From: Archilochus colubris
Taxonomy: Eukaryota; Chordata; Aves; Apodiformes; Trochilidae
Reading direction: 5' to 3'
Assembly (NCBI GenBank): GCA_023079485.1
Contig: CM041083.1
Location: 61,323,810 to 61,387,809 of the forward strand
DNA: 64,000 bases
A program made the position numbers and the translations under genes. How positions within the stretch are numbered: the first letter of the stretch is position 1; each line of letters opens with the position of its first letter. Shown piece by piece: positions 62,969 to 64,000 of the stretch. The notes under the pieces are model-generated. The model was not told the origin of the DNA, did not search any database, and worked only from the letters and a program-made list of their open reading frames with translations.

Positions 62969-64000
62969 TAACTGCAGGTTGTTAAGATGCAGTTTCTTTA
63001 CTAGTAAAATAAAAACCATCCAAATAGTATCTGTTGATTTTGTATTTTTTTTTTTTTCTGAAAACTTACCTCTGATTTCTCTCAAATATAGCGAAATAAA
63101 TATCTGCAGCACACTCCTTCAAATGACACTTTTCAGAAAATGCTACTGTGAAGGTAAATTGGATCCTTTTGGAGAACTGATAGATTGGGGCAACAAATTT
63201 CACTGCAACAAGAGAAGACACCATCACTCACTGACTCCCAGTGCTCCAGTCAAGCCTCCTGCTTTTAGCTATTTTCTGAATTACTCCTAATTATACACTT
63301 AAACTTTCATAGCTACAAAGAAAAAGATAGCTGCATGATGTCTCTAAAGCTAAGGTATCTCTTGGGGATCTCACTGGGTCGGTGTCCTGAAGGAGAGTTC
63401 ACATGAACTTTGTAAAAAACAGAGATAATTATTCAGCTGAAGCACGGAAGGCAAATACAGATTTATCTTCCTCAGTAAAGAAAAGAATCTCTTTTCATAG
63501 CTAGAAGACTTGGCTATAATGCAACTACATAAATCACTGGTTTTAAAGCTGAGTTATACTCTAAATCAAAGGAACACTTGACATGTTTATTTCCTTAATA
63601 TATACTGGAAGCTATTATTTTTAAAATGGTTATATTCTCTTTTTTTCAGACTACATCTGGAGTGTCAAATTCACTGAAAACCATGATCCCGTTATGTTGA
63701 TAGTGGAAAAGGAAACTTCTCCATGTTCAAAATACTTTCAGTTAAAATACTGGTTTTCCACTTTTCTTTGGTAGCTACTATAAAACAGTTATTTTGATCT
63801 CTGAGGGACTTTAACCACCTGGCAATTTTCAAACATAGAAAGGGGATAAAAAAAGACTTCATAAAACTGATTATGTACTGTCTTGGCTTTATTGATTGTA
63901 TTTTATTATCACAGACTTAAAGGTAGTTTCTCCTCTATAATAGGTTGCAAAGTTCAAAATGAATGAGTAAAATAAGTCTGGTCTATTTTGAGGATTGTTG
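62969..64000. other. Intergenic DNA to the window end, no gene recognised
   Basis: AT-rich with a T-run near 63044-63057. A short open frame after a good splice acceptor (63650-63774) is described in the findings; it resembles no family I know. Confidence 0.55.

Overview
The window looks like AT-rich vertebrate nuclear DNA from a bird. Several copies of the CR1 retrotransposon carry the avian-type 3' tail of repeated ATTCTATG-like octamers. Genes have short exons with GT/AG borders in long introns. One LTR has an avian alpharetrovirus-like layout. There are no operons, ribosome binding sites, CRISPR arrays or other prokaryotic features.

The only gene I can recognise is on the + strand: the last four coding exons of synaptotagmin-10 (SYT10), at 9309-9429, 9745-9916, 11383-11512 and 12608-12679. 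They encode the whole second C2 domain (C2B) and the C-terminal tail, 164 residues ending in a TAG at 12677. Bases 1-9308 are upstream intron. I found no C2A exon there, so the 5' part of the gene lies outside the window. The 3' UTR follows the stop, with a first good AATAAA at 13998, and UTR-like sequence seems to run on to about 15.1 kb.

From about 15 kb to 64 kb I see no convincing protein-coding gene. This is a gene desert downstream of SYT10 filled with decayed repeats: seven CR1 pieces (1493-1931 inside the SYT10 intron, then 43920-44695, 48688-49192, 49196-49428, 54303-55372, 58907-59479 and 62750-62968), a probable solo LTR on the minus strand near 37.8-38.2 kb, a pair of roughly 93% identical 247-bp direct repeats (53478-53725 and 55930-56175) enclosing the largest CR1, a perfect 40-bp tandem duplication at 17455-17534, and many A/T-rich simple repeats. 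A GC-rich patch at 42.1-42.9 kb stands out.

The points most worth a second look are a terminal-exon-like sequence with a polyadenylation signal at 24724, the 247-bp repeat pair and the splice-bounded reading frame overlapping its right copy, the head-to-head CR1 pair near 49.19 kb, an 8-bp probable target-site duplication around the 54.3-kb CR1, and the LTR. I found no strong evidence of a new biological system. Most short reading frames here are what chance gives in stop-rich intergenic DNA.
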